NCBI GenBank assembly: GCA_016212855.1
Contig: JACRDP010000002.1
Location: 1 to 64,000, forward strand
Direction: 5' to 3'
Length of the DNA: 64,000 bases
Source of the DNA: Elusimicrobiota bacterium
Lineage (GTDB): Bacteria; Elusimicrobiota; Elusimicrobia; UBA1565; UBA9628
Below, in pieces: positions 1-9,601 of the stretch (its first letter is position 1; each line of letters opens with the position of its first letter). Under the pieces are notes generated by a model, which was not told the origin of the DNA, ran no database searches, and saw nothing but the letters and a program-made list of their open reading frames with translations. The translations under genes and the position numbers were made by a program.

Positions 1-1690
1 GGCGGGTAGGGGAACCAGGTGCCGCTTGAGCCGGCGACGGCCGCGCCGCCGCCGGAGGCGCCGCCGAGGCCGGCGATGTCGAGGGAAGAAGAGCAGGTCG
101 TCTGCGTGAGAGCGATGCGTCCGCCGCCGCCGCCGCCGCCGAACGCCGATCCGGCGAGACCAGGGCCGCCGCCGGCTCGCACCTTCCCGACGCCGGAAAG
201 AGTCCCGGCCGTGAGTTTGATCGTGCCGCCGGCACCGCCTCCGGCGCCCTGGCCGCCGCCTGTCCCCACGCCTCCGGTGGCGCTGACCAGGCCGTTGAGA
301 GCGAGGGTGCCTTGAACGGTGAGAATGACCGCGCCGCCGCCGCCGCCGCCGAGCGCGCCGGCGCCGGCCCCGCCTCCTGAGCCCAAATCAACGGGGTTGA
401 CGAGGCTGTCGTTGGCGGCCCCGCCGAGAGACGTTCCGTCGCTGCCGTTGCCGCCGGCGCCGCCGTGACCGCCTCCACCTCCCGTGCCGACGCTTTGGCC
501 GCCGCCCGGGCCATTGCCCGTCAAACCTCCGGAGTAGCCGAGACCGTCCACCCCGATCGTCGAGCCGGCCTGCACGTCGAAATTGCCCGTGGCGCCGATG
601 TTGACGATGAAGGACCGGGCCGCCCCGTTGGCGGCGTGGGTCAGAAAAGCGCCCGGCTGCAGGTTGACGTTGCCGAGGATGTTCAGGCGGCTGGTCGTCG
701 ACATGAGGATCGTTCCGTTCCTGTTGACCGTCAAGCCTTGCCCCGCGGCGAAGGCGATGGAACTGACCGAGGGGACCAAGGTCGTTCCGGCGGTCACGAC
801 GGCGCCCTGCGCCGTCAAGTTCAGCATGGAACCGTAGATCGTGCCCGTTCCGGAAACGACGGTAAACCCGGCGGCGTTCATCGTCGCGATGGAGATGGTG
901 GAAGCGCCCGAGGAAGTGATGAGGTCGGAAGCGGTGACGATGCTGTCCGCATCGAAGACGAGGCTCGCGTTTTGGATGGTGACGGAGGTGAACGAGAGAG
1001 CGGCGCCCAAGACGCGTGTCGTGGCGCCGGAGACGACGAAGGTGCTGAGGACCAGGAGTTTGTAATCGGCTTGGGCGGGACGCTTGACGGCGATGACGCC
1101 CGCGCCGCCGTTTATGGCGGCGCCGCCGCCGGAAGCTCCGGCGCCGGCGAAGAGGGCGAGGCTTGATGTATCGGCGACGGTGGAGCGCAACGCGATACGT
1201 CCGCCGCCGCCGCCGCCGCCCTTGCAGGCGGCGCCGCACCCTCCATCGAGGCCGTTCCCGCCGTTGACCCGCAGCGTTCCCGAGCCGGACAAGGTGGCCG
1301 CGTTCAGATTGAGCGCGCCGCCGCCGCCTCCGCCCGCGCCCTGGCCGCCGCCGGTCCCGGCGGCGCCGCTGCCGTCGGCCAGCCCGTTCAAGGTCAAAGT
1401 GCCCCCGACATCGAGAAGCAGAATGCCTCCGCCGACGCCTCCTGTCGCGCCAGTGCCGGCTCCGCCTCCCGAGCCCAGGTCGCTGGGGCCGGTGAGGCTA
1501 TCGTAACCGGCTCCGCCTGACGCCAGCCCGTCGCTGCCGCCGCCGCCGCCGCCGCCGTGTCCGCCTCCTCCTCCGGTGGTCGAGAATTGACCTCCGCCGG
1601 AGCCCGAGCCCGCCGCACCGCCCGTTCCGCCCGCGTACCCTTTGCCCGCGACCGAGATCGTCGCCCCTGCCTGCACGTCGAAGTCTCCGA
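1..1690 (-). repeat. Duplicated Gly-rich block in the giant protein
   Basis: Two in-frame copies of a block of about 367 codons. Both begin with FDVQAG (near 1680 and 579) and pass through GGGGGHGG, SDG, DLGSGGGAGxGAxGGxGGG, a GTLxLNGL strand and GTGGGQGAGGG to GGGGGRIAL. The shared DNA ctgcacgtcg lies at 1671 and at 570, an offset of 1101 bp. Runs of GCC/CCG on the plus strand are simply the complement of the Gly codons. The second copy continues beyond the left edge. Confidence 0.8.
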
Positions 1691-4600
1691 CGCTCAGAAT
1701 GCTGAGCGCCATGCTCCTCGTGCCGCCCGCCGGATTGGCCGTATGCGTCAGGAGTCCGCCCGACATCACCGTGCCCGAGCTCAACACCAGCTGCATCGTC
1801 GTCGACTGCTCGAGCGTCGCGCCCTTAAACACCGTCAGCCACCCCGAAGCGGCGACGATCGTCGTCGACACCTTCAATGTGGGGCTGAAAGACCCCGCCG
1901 CGTCTCCCAGAGTCAACCCTGCGAAGGTAATCGCCGGAGAACTCGCCGAAACCGCAACGATGTCATCGCGATCGATCGTCACGAAGTGATGCTCACCGGG
2001 CACGCCCTCCGGGCTCCAGTTGCCCGCCGTATGCCAGTTGAGGTCGCCCGCCGCGTTCGTCCAGTTCTTGGCGCCGTACTCCGCCCAATACACAAGATTA
2101 TTCGGGTCGTTTTCGTAGTACGGGCCCGTTCGAGCGCCCGAGTCGGAACGCATCGTGATGCGCGAGCCGGCGCTGAGGGGGGACCCGTTGACGTTGACCG
2201 CGCTGGTGCCGTCTTCGAAGTTCGCCAAGGTGATGGTCGCCACGAAGGTGCCGCCCGCGAATTGAACGGCCGTGGCGCCGTTCGTCAGGGAGCGGAAATT
2301 GACCGACGTGATGCTCAGCGCGTAGGCGCCCGACATCGTGCTCAGGCTGACGCCGACCGCGGAGCCGGTGAGCGTCACGCTGCCGATCGCGATCGTCCCG
2401 CTGTTGCCGGGGCTCTGCAGATAGCCTGTGCCGACCGGTCCGCCGCGCAAAGTCGACGAGGCGACGGTCAGGCCCTGGCTCCCCTGCGTCAACTGCAGGG
2501 CGACGCCGGCGTTGTTCGTGGCGATGAAGACGTTCGAGTTGAAGACCGTTCCGGTCGAGCCGACCACGTCGGCGGCCGACCAGCCCTGGATGTAGGAGCC
2601 CGACACCACGGTGGCCGAGGCGCCCTCGACGTTCAGCGCGGTCATGCCGGTGCCGCCGCTCGTCATCGTGGACGCGTTTATCTGGTTCAACCCGGGGAAG
2701 AATCCGCTCCAAGTGTAGACGCGCAGCGCCGGACCGGCCGAGTTCGTCATCAAGCTCGAGCGGACCTCATTGCGGTCGCCCGTCACGATCACCGGAGTGT
2801 ACGAGGGGTCACCGCCCGTGAAGCGAGAGTCCTTAACCAGGTTGTCGTCGGAGTCGCCCAGGATCCACAGCGAGCGGCCCGCCAGGTTGCTCGCGACGAT
2901 GCGGTCGAACACGTTGAAGTCGGCGATATCGAGCTCGATCGCGTTCATTGCGGACGCGGAACTCGTGATCGTGCTCTGCGCGATCGTGTTGTAGCCCGAA
3001 TTGCTGTTCAGATTGACCGCGGTGCCGACCGGGTTGGAGATCCAGCAGTCCGAGACCGTGTTCGACGACGCCGAGTTGAAGGACAGCGCCCAGCTCGCCG
3101 AGTCGCCGCTCGTCACGGTGCTGCGCAGCACCTGGTTGCCGCTCGCGTCAGTGTCCAGGTAGATGCCGTCGCTGACGGAGTTGATGTAATAGCCGTCGCG
3201 CAAAGTGTTGTACGCCGACCTGTGCAGATAAGCGGCAGTGTAGGCGGCCGACGTCGCCGCGCTGGTGTTGCGGTTCCAGCTGAAGATATTGGCGTGAGAG
3301 CCTTCTTCGAGCCACATCGCGTCGCCTAGGCGGCCGAGGAGCACGCTGCGCGTCACCGTGTTGCTGCTCGAGCCGGTCAGGTATAAGGTCGGGAGCTCGA
3401 AGCCGCTCGTGTTGATCGTACTCTGGCTGATCGTGTTCCAGGCGGCGCTGGCGATATACACGCCGCGGCCCGCGGGGTTGCTCGCCAGGAACAAGGTGAA
3501 GGTATTGGTCGACGCGCCCTCGAGGTAAGCCGCCGCGAAGACGGCGCTGTTGACCTGGATCGTGCTTTGCGTGATTGATGATAACTCGCCCGTCAGGTAA
3601 AGGCCGTGGGCGTTGACCATCGTGACGCTGCTGTAGGACACCGCGCTGCGGCTCGACAGCTGGATGCCCGCCAGCCACAGCTTGTCGGTCGTGTCGTTGA
3701 TATTGACGCTGCTCAAGATGACTTGCGCGGAGGACGCCCGCACGGCCCAATACATGTCCGTCGTCGGCTTGATATTGATGCCCAGGATGCTGATGCTCGT
3801 GTTGGCGATCTGGAACGCCGCCGTCGAACCGGCGAGCGGGCTCAACACGGGCGCAGAGCTGACGAAGCTCGGATCGGCCATGATCGTGAGCCGGTAGCCG
3901 TTGTTCGTGAAGCCCTGGACCGTCACCTGCTCGCTGTAGGTCTGCGTGTCGCGCACGACGACGCAGGTAGGGCCGAGGAGGTTCTTGGCCAGGGCGTCGA
4001 CCGCGTTCTTGATCGAAGTGTGGTCCTCGGTGCCGTCCTGCTTGACGTTGAGGCCGTAGCTGCAGCCGGCCGGAAGCAGGTCCGGCCAATCAACGAAAGA
4101 GTTGGAGTCGTTCTCGTACAGGGCGCTGCGGCGAGAGCCCTTGGACTGCCGCATCGTGATGCGCGAGCCGGCGCTGAGAGGGGAGCCGTTGACGTTGATC
4201 GAGCTGGTCGAGTCCTCGAAGTTCGCCAGCGTGACCGTCGCCACGAAGGTGCCGCCGAGGAAATGGATCGCCGTCGCGCCGGACGCGAGATTGCGGAAGG
4301 TGATCGAGTCGACGGCAAGGGTGAAGATCGCGCCCTGTGTGGAGAGCTCGACGCCGCGCCCCGCTCCGGAAAAAGTCACGCTGCCGAGGCTCACGACGCC
4401 GATATTGCCCGCGCTCAACGCCAGGCCGCGACCCAGAGCCGGGGCGATCAAGGTGCTCGACGCGATCGTCAGATTGACGTCGCCGCCGGCGAGCGACACG
4501 GCGTCGCCGGCCGTATTCGTCGCCACGAGCACGCTCGAATTGATGACCGTGCCGGTGGAATTCACGATGTACGCGGCCGTCGAACCCTGAATGTACGAGT

Positions 4601-7600
4601 TGGTGATCGTGTTCGTCGCCGAGAACGTCATCTTCAAACCCTGCTCTCCGGCGCCGTTGCTGGTCAAGGTGCTGTAGCTGATCGTGTTGAAATTGCCGTA
4701 GACGAACACGCCCGGGCCGTTCGCGTTTCTCACGAACGAGCGGTCAAGCGTGTTGAAGTTCCCGTTGTCGAGCATGTAGCCGTAGTAAGCGGCCGCCGCG
4801 CTCGTGAACGTGCTCTGGCTGAAGGTGTTGAAGTTGGACGCATTGGAAATATAGGCGCCGCCGCCCGCCGCGCCGCTTATGTACGACTGCGCGACCGTGT
4901 TGTAAAGCGCGGCGTCGAGCAGCAGGCCGACGCGGTTGCTGGCCAGCGCGGACAGAGTGCTGAGGCTGATCGAGTTGTAGTTCGCGCCGGACTCGAGCCC
5001 GACCGCGTTGCCCACGGAGTTCGCGAAGAAGCCTCCGGTCACCGTGTTCGAGGAGGCGCCTTGGAGGAACAGGGCATACCGCGAATTGCCGGCCGACTGG
5101 GCCGAGCTGTAGGAGATCGTCGTCATCGTGCTTCCCGGCAGGTAGAAGGCGTACACCACGTCGACGGTCACGCTGCTGTAGGACACCGCGTTCCAGCTTG
5201 AGAGTTGGACGCCGGCGAACTTGATGAAGCCCCCGGCATCCTGCACGCTGACGCTGCTCATCGTGATGTAGGCGGAGGAGGCGTAGACGCCGTAGTTGAC
5301 AGCGTTCGTCGAGATCACGGTCAGGCGCAGGATGTTCACGCTCGAGTTCTGAATCAGGAAGGCCGCTGTCGAGGCGACCGGGGGATTGACCACCGGAGAG
5401 AATCCGACGTCGGCCATGATCGTGATCGAGGACCCGTTGTTGGTGAAGTTCCTCACTGTCACCTGCTCGGAATACGTCGCTCCGTCTCGGATCACCACGC
5501 ACGAGTGGCCGGTGAGCGTCGTTGGCAGGCCCGCCAGGCCCGCCGTGATGGTCGCGTTGTTCCCCGCGCCCACATAGCTGGTGACCACGCAACCGGCGTA
5601 GGTGGAAGTAGTCCAATCGACGCGTCCGTAAGGATCGCTCTCATTGGCCGCGCCTGCACGCACGCCGGCGGCATCGAGCATGGTCACGCGCTTGGTCGCG
5701 TTCCCGGTCAGGCCCTTGCCGTAGACGTTGACCGCGCACGAGGCGTCGAAGTTCGCCGCGCTGAAGGTCGAGACGAAGGAGGGCCCGCCGTCGAACAGCA
5801 CGGCCGTGGCCCCCGAGGTCAGGTTGGCGAAGGTCAGCGAGGAGACCGACAAGCCGACGCCCGCCTGCTGGGTGCTGATGAACATGCCGTACTTGGCGCC
5901 CGTGATCGTGTTGCTCGAGAAAATGAGTGCGCCCGCATTTCCGGTGCTGAGGTAGATTCCGACGCCGCCGGAAGGAGCCTTCAGCGATGAGCTCGACACC
6001 GTCAGGTTCACCGAGCCGAATTCGAGCTGCAGGGCGCTCCCATTCGTGTTCGTCGCGACGAACACCGTGCCACCGAACACCGTGCTGGTCGAACCCGAGA
6101 CGTAGGCGGCCGTTGAGCCCTGTATATATGAATTCATGACTGTGTTCGCGGAGGAGGCGGCGACACTCAGGGCGTAGTAGCCGGCGGCGACGCTCGTCAT
6201 CGTGCTCAAGCTCAACGAATTGCCGTTCGAGGCGGTCTTGAGAATCACGGTGTTGCCCAGCGAGTTGTAATAGGCTCCGCCTGAGACCGTGTTGGAAGAG
6301 GCGCTGACGAGCAGAAGAGCGGCGCGCAGTGAGTTGGCTGAGGCGATGACGACCGTGCTGCCGTTGACCCGGTTGGAGTTGGCGTTGGGATCGAAGTTGA
6401 TGCCGTTGCCCGAGAGGTTCTGAACGTAGCTGTTGGAGATCGTGTTGGTGCCTGAAGCGGTCACGTACACCGCCGCGAAGTCGACGTTGACAGTGATGGT
6501 GCTGCGCTGGAACAGGTTGCCGTTGGCCTGAGCCTGGACGTAGAGGGCATTATTCGACGGGTTCGAAATCCAGCTGTCCGTGACGGTGTTGGACGATGCT
6601 CCCTGGAAATTGGCCGCGGCCCAAGAGGCGGAGTTGTTGGCGATCGTGCTGAAGCTGATCGTGTTCATGTAAGCGCTGGGCTGGAGATTCAGCGCGACGC
6701 CGGCCGCGCCGCCGATATAGCTGTTCGTGACCGTGTTGGTCGCGGCGGCGTCGAAGTGGAAGGCGCCGAAGCCCGAGGCTTCGTTGCCCGTGATCGTGCT
6801 CAGGCTGATCGTGTTGTAGTTGGAGGCAAAGTCGAATTGGAAGGCGGCGCCGGAGACGTTGCTTGCGTACAAGCCCGTGAAGGAGTTCGACGATGAGCCG
6901 TACATATACACGCCGATCGCCGCAGCGTTGCTCACCGCCGTGGTGCTGTTGGCGATCGTCACGCCCGAGCTTCGGTAGAGATAGAAGCCGGCCGGTCCGG
7001 TCGCGGCCAGCGTCATGCTCGAATTCGACACCGTGACCCAGTTGGTCGTCGTGATCGCGATGCCCGCGCCCCAGATCTTGCCTCCGCCGTCCTGGAGGCT
7101 GATGCTGCTCAGCGTGACGTTTGGCGACGAGATGGACACGCCCGCCTGCAGCGCATTTGTGGGAATGATGTTCAGGCGCAGGATGTTCACGCTCGAGTTC
7201 TGGATCAGGAAAGCCGCCGTCGAGGCGGCGGGGGGCGACACCGTCGGCCGGTAGCCGGCCTGGGCCATGATCGTGATCGACGAGCCGTTGTTGACGAAGT
7301 TGCGCACCGTCACCTGCTCCGGGTAGGTGCCGTTGTCCTTGATCACCACGCAGGAGTGTCCGGTCAGCGGATTGGGCAGGTCGTTGACCGCGGACTGGAT
7401 CGTCGTGAAGGGGCCTGTGCTCAGGCTGACGCTGCGCACGATGGCGCAGCCGGCGGGAGGCTCGTCGGTCAGCGGCCCGATATAGCCCGAAGTCGAGACC
7501 TTCACCTCGTCGAAATAGGCGGAGTGCACGTCGGTGGCGTCGCTGCTGTAGCCGAAGCCCACCGTGACCGTGCTCCATGAGACCGCGTCGGAGAAGTTGA

Positions 7601-9497
7601 TGGTGGGCTTCCAGACCAGGTTACCGTCGAGCCAATATGAGGGATTGACCGCAGCCCCGACGGGAGGAGCGTAGAGCTCGACGGCGTGCCAGGCGTCGGC
7701 CGTGACGGGAATCTCGGTGTTGCTGTAGCCGCCCAAGGAGTCGTAGGCCTCGAAAAGAAGCACCGAGGTACCGCCCGCACTCTTTCGGCCGATGACGCTG
7801 ATGGTCCGGTCGCCGAAGTCGCTGCTGATCGCAGCCAGCGAGTGCTGATCGCCGTTGGCCATCGAGGAGAAGAAACTCGTGGGCAGGTTGATGTAGACAC
7901 GCATAGACAGCTGGGTCTGTCCCGAGGCGAACCGTTTTCGCAGCCGGGCGCTGTAGCCGCCGGCGCTGCTGTCGTTGGCGACAAGCCCATAGCCGCCGCG
8001 GAAGCTCACCGTCGAAATTAGGAGCGTGTTGCCCCCGTCGAGCTGGGTCGTCGCGGCGGGCCAGTCGCCGAGGATCGGATCATTGTCGTCGAGGCCGTCG
8101 TAGGGCCGGTTGAAATCGTCGATAAAAAAGCGGGTCGGCTGGACCTGAACGAAGGTCGCCGTGCTCGTCGCTCCCGGCGCCAGCAAGGTCGAGTCCACGG
8201 TCACCGTCGAGAAGCGGTTGTCGGCCTGCTCGGCGACGGTCAGCAGCACGCCCGTGAAGGAATCGGTCGAAACGACGGCCGTCACGGCGGGACCGGGGCT
8301 CAACGTGTAACGCGAGGGGTCCACGAAGCGTCCGTCGGCCGTGCTCACCGCCATGTCGAAGTAAACTTTGACTCGATTGGCGTCGACGACGGAGGCCGAG
8401 CGCACGGAGGGCGGGTCGATGGGACCGATGTAGGACAAAGTCGAGACGCGAACTTCGTCGAAATAAGCCGAATGCGTCACCGTGGCGTCGGCCATATAAC
8501 CGAGCCCGACGGCGACCTGCTTCCACGAGCCGGCGCCGGAGAAGTTGGCGGGAATTCGTCCCACGAACACGCCGTCGAGCCAGAAGGTGGCGCTCGAGCC
8601 GGCGACCGAGGGCGGGGCGTAGATTTCAACGCTGTGCCAGGCGTCCGGCGTGACCGGGGTCGTTAAGCTCTGGTAGGCATCGTCGCTTCCGTGTGTTTCC
8701 CAGAGCAGGAGGGGATTTCCGCTGCCGTCCTTCAGGGCGATGACGCCGGCATAGCACGCGTTGGTCGGACACAGGTTGGCGGAGAGGACGTCGACGAGAT
8801 CGTGCTGAGTGCCGTTGGCCATCGCCGTAAAGAAGCTGGACGGCAGATAAATATAGGCTCGCAGGTACATCTGAGTCTGAGCCGCGGTGAAGTCCTTGGT
8901 CACGCGCGCCGCCGTGCCCGTCGCCGAGTTGTCCCGCGACTCGAAGCCGTAACCGCCGCGGAAACTCCGCGTCGACACGATCGCGACCGAGTTCCCGGCG
9001 TCGAGCCAACTGTAGGCCAGGCTCCACAGGCCCACGATCGGCGTGTCCGTGTCGTAGATGCCCGCCGCGGCGCGATTGAAGTCGTCGATGAAGAAGGGGT
9101 TCGGATTGGCGCCGGCGAAAGTGGCCGTGGCGCTCGCCGCCGCCAGCGTGTTCGCCGAGATCGCCGTCAGACCGGAGGCCGTCGCCGTGAAGGTGGAGTT
9201 GTTGGTCAGGGCGGCGGCCAGGGTGAGCAAGGTCGCGTTGTTCCCATCCCGGCGTGACGCGGAGTTGATCGTGATCGCCGGGGACAGCGAGAAATTCGCC
9301 GCGCTGTCGGCGCTGGCGTCTACGGGCTCGCTGAAATAAACTTTGACCGTGCCCGAGCTGACAACGCTGGCTCCCACGACCCGCAAGGTCGCCGCCGCCT
9401 CAGCGTTCAGTGGGAGCCCGAATACGAGCAAGGACGCCGCTATTGTGAAGACTTCGCGCGCGCGCGAACTAAATAAGTCCTCTAATAGTGCCCGCAT
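1..9497 (-). CDS. Giant secreted beta-helix/Gly-rich surface protein (5' part of gene, runs off window)
   Basis: One minus-strand frame is open from the ATG at 9497 to the window edge (at least 3,165 codons; the C-terminus lies outside). An in-frame TAG at 9516-9518 with no other start in between fixes the start. Residues 1-34 form a signal peptide (charged n-region, core FTIAASLLVFGLPL, cleavage near AEA). Then come an SbsA-type Ig-like domain (about 37-140), a LamG/concanavalin-like domain opening FFIDDFNRA, and a second Ig-like plus LamG pair. Three tandem right-handed beta-helix cassettes follow, rich in rungs such as NTISLSTI and NTVTNSYI, then Gly-rich segments. It is probably an adhesin or S-layer-like surface protein; the anchor or secretion domain would be in the unseen part. 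I read most of the frame by eye and found no stop. Function is inferred from architecture only. Confidence 0.9.
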   Translation of the reverse strand, partial: MRALLEDLFSSRAREVFTIAASLLVFGLPLNAEAAATLRVVGASVVSSGTVKVYFSEPVDASADSAANFSLSPAITINSASRRDGNNATLLTLAAALTNNSTFTATASGLTAISANTLAAASATATFAGANPNPFFIDDFNRAAAGIYDTDTPIVGLWSLAYSWLDAGNSVAIVSTRSFRGGYGFESRDNSATGTAARVTKDFTAAQTQMYLRAYIYLPSSFFTAMANGTQHDLVDVLSANLCPTNACYAGVIALKDGSGNPLLLWETHGSDDAYQSLTTPVTPDAWHSVEIYAPPSVAGSSATFWLDGVFVGRIPANFSGAGSWKQVAVGLGYMADATVTHSAYFDEVRVSTLSYIGPIDPPSVRSASVVDANRVKVYFDMAVSTADGRFVDPSRYTLSPGPAVTAVVSTDSFTGVLLTVAEQADNRFSTVTVDSTLLAPGATSTATFVQVQPTRFFIDDFNRPYDGLDDNDPILGDWPAATTQLDGGNTLLISTVSFRGGYGLVANDSSAGGYSARLRKRFASGQTQLSMRVYINLPTSFFSSMANGDQHSLAAISSDFGDRTISVIGRKSAGGTSVLLFEAYDSLGGYSNTEIPVTADAWHAVELYAPPVGAAVNPSYWLDGNLVWKPTINFSDAVSWSTVTVGFGYSSDATDVHSAYFDEVKVSTSGYIGPLTDEPPAGCAIVRSVSLSTGPFTTIQSAVNDLPNPLTGHSCVVIKDNGTYPEQVTVRNFVNNGSSITIMAQAGYRPTVSPPAASTAAFLIQNSSVNILRLNIIPTNALQAGVSISSPNVTLSSISLQDGGGKIWGAGIAITTTNWVTVSNSSMTLAATGPAGFYLYRSSGVTIANSTTAVSNAAAIGVYMYGSSSNSFTGLYASNVSGAAFQFDFASNYNTISLSTITGNEASGFGAFHFDAAATNTVTNSYIGGAAGVALNLQPSAYMNTISFSTIANNSASWAAANFQGASSNTVTDSWISNPSNNALYVQAQANGNLFQRSTITVNVDFAAVYVTASGTNTISNSYVQNLSGNGINFDPNANSNRVNGSTVVIASANSLRAALLLVSASSNTVSGGAYYNSLGNTVILKTASNGNSLSLSTMTSVAAGYYALSVAASSANTVMNSYIQGSTAAYVSGSTSTVFGGTVFVATNTNGSALQLEFGSVNLTVSSSSLKAPSGGVGIYLSTGNAGALIFSSNTITGAKYGMFISTQQAGVGLSVSSLTFANLTSGATAVLFDGGPSFVSTFSAANFDASCAVNVYGKGLTGNATKRVTMLDAAGVRAGAANESDPYGRVDWTTSTYAGCVVTSYVGAGNNATITAGLAGLPTTLTGHSCVVIRDGATYSEQVTVRNFTNNGSSITIMADVGFSPVVNPPVASTAAFLIQNSSVNILRLTVISTNAVNYGVYASSAYITMSSVSVQDAGGFIKFAGVQLSSWNAVSYSSVTVDVVYAFYLPGSTMTTISYSSAQSAGNSRYALFLQGASSNTVTGGFFANSVGNAVGLESGANYNSISLSTLSALASNRVGLLLDAALYNTVAQSYISGAAGGGAYISNASNFNTFSQSTFTSAAAAYYGYMLDNGNFNTLDRSFVRNANGPGVFVYGNFNTISYSTLTSNGAGEQGLKMTFSATNTITNSYIQGSTAAYIVNSTGTVINSSVLVATNTAGDAVSLAGGDVNLTIASSTLIAPALGRGLALSAGNIGVVSLGSVTFSGAGRGVELSTQGAIFTLAVDSITFRNLASGATAIHFLGGTFVATVTLANFEDSTSSINVNGSPLSAGSRITMRQSKGSRRSALYENDSNSFVDWPDLLPAGCSYGLNVKQDGTEDHTSIKNAVDALAKNLLGPTCVVVRDTQTYSEQVTVQGFTNNGYRLTIMADPSFVSSAPVLSPLAGSTAAFQIANTSISILGINIKPTTDMYWAVRASSAQVILSSVNINDTTDKLWLAGIQLSSRSAVSYSSVTMVNAHGLYLTGELSSITQSTIQVNSAVFAAAYLEGASTNTFTLFLASNPAGRGVYIASAAWNTISQSTINTSGFELPTLYLTGSSSNTVTRSVLLGRLGDAMWLEEGSHANIFSWNRNTSAATSAAYTAAYLHRSAYNTLRDGYYINSVSDGIYLDTDASGNQVLRSTVTSGDSASWALSFNSASSNTVSDCWISNPVGTAVNLNSNSGYNTIAQSTITSSASAMNAIELDIADFNVFDRIVASNLAGRSLWILGDSDDNLVKDSRFTGGDPSYTPVIVTGDRNEVRSSLMTNSAGPALRVYTWSGFFPGLNQINASTMTSGGTGMTALNVEGASATVVSGSYIQGWSAADVVGSTGTVFNSNVFIATNNAGVALQLTQGSQGLTVASSTLRGGPVGTGYLQSPGNSGTIAIGSVTLTGSAVGVSLSTMSGAYALSITSVNFRSLTNGATAVQFAGGTFVATITLANFEDGTSAVNVNGSPLSAGSRITMRSDSGARTGPYYENDPNNLVYWAEYGAKNWTNAAGDLNWHTAGNWSPEGVPGEHHFVTIDRDDIVAVSASSPAITFAGLTLGDAAGSFSPTLKVSTTIVAASGWLTVFKGATLEQSTTMQLVLSSGTVMSGGLLTHTANPAGGTRSMALSILSVGDFDVQAGATISVAGKGYAGGTGGAAGSGSGGGQFSTTGGGGGHGGGGGGGSDGLASGGAGYDSLTGPSDLGSGGGAGTGATGGVGGGILLLDVGGTLTLNGLADGSGAAGTGGGQGAGGGGGGALNLNAATLSGSGTLRVNGGNGLDGGCGAACKGGGGGGGRIALRSTVADTSSLALFAGAGASGGGAAINGGAGVIAVKRPAQADYKLLVLSTFVVSGATTRVLGAALSFTSVTIQNASLVFDADSIVTASDLITSSGASTISIATMNAAGFTVVSGTGTIYGSMLNLTAQGAVVTAGTTLVPSVSSIAFAAGQGLTVNRNGTILMSTTSRLNILGNVNLQPGAFLTHAANGAARSFIVNIGATGNFDVQAGSTIGVDGLGYSGGLTGNGPGGGQSVGTGGGGGHGGAGGNGSDGTSLGGAANDSLVNPVDLGSGGGAGAGALGGGGGGAVILTVQGTLALNGLVSATGGVGTGGGQGAGGGAGGTIKLTAGTLSGVGKVRAGGGPGLAGSAFGGGGGGGRIALTQTTCSSSLDIAGLGGASGGGAAVAGSSGTWFPYP
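2085..4084 (-). repeat. Beta-helix cassette C of the giant protein
   Basis: Third and most diverged copy: CVVVRD, EQVTVQGF, NNGYRLTIMA, STAAFQIANTSISIL, rungs such as NTISQSTI and NTVSDCWI, and the closing RITMRSDSG...ENDPN...W. A WxxAGNW-type segment then leads into the Gly-rich region. Boundaries are approximate. Confidence 0.75.
4085..5609 (-). repeat. Beta-helix cassette B of the giant protein
   Basis: Second cassette, with the same order of blocks: SCVVIRD, EQVTVRNF, NNGSSITIMA, STAAFLIQNSSVNILRL, rungs such as NTVAQSYI, and the closing RITMRQSKG...ENDSN...W. Its marker is 1536 bp (512 codons) from that of cassette C. It is nearly identical to cassette A in the opening block but divergent in the rung region. 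Confidence 0.8.
5610..7460 (-). repeat. Beta-helix cassette A of the giant protein
   Basis: First of three in-frame cassettes. It opens with a CAIVRSV segment, then LTGHSCVVIKD, EQVTVRNF, NNGSSITIMA and STAAFLIQNSSVNILRL, continues with NTISxSTI-type rungs and closes with an ITMR-like/ND-P-W segment. The marker coding for EQVTVR starts at 7311 here, 1851 bp (617 codons) from the same marker in cassette B. Boundaries are approximate. Confidence 0.8.
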
Positions 9498-9601
9498 CCT
9501 AGGGTGAAATGTACCCTATCCGTGCGAAATTGCTGTGTCCAGGGGACGAATAAACGGCCTTATAATTCAGATCCTATTAGTAGATACTAATTAGGGGGAG
9601 A
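9498..9601 (-). promoter_or_regulatory. AT-rich leader of the giant gene with two inverted repeats
   Basis: This 104-bp gap separates the upstream response regulator from the giant gene. It holds two inverted repeats: CCTATTAGTA at 9573-9582 facing TACTAATTAGG at 9585-9595 (one-base bulge), and TAGGGT at 9500-9505 facing ACCCTA at 9513-9518 directly before the ATG. No convincing -35/-10 pair or Shine-Dalgarno was found. The first repeat could be a terminator-like or regulator-binding stem; this is inference. Confidence 0.45.

Noticed and set aside
388-1239. Arg-rich frame and other frames inside the Gly-rich region
   Set aside because: Frame-shifted readings of Gly codons produce Arg/Ala/Pro runs; the continuous frame of the giant protein explains the sequence.
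120-1560. GCC/CCG runs on the plus strand as a microsatellite array
   Set aside because: They are the complement of Gly-codon runs with varied third positions inside conserved protein blocks, not a uniform simple repeat.
3100-7450. Periodic NTISxST-type sequences as a possible CRISPR-like array
   Set aside because: Repeats are degenerate protein rungs with no constant spacer length or exact DNA repeat.
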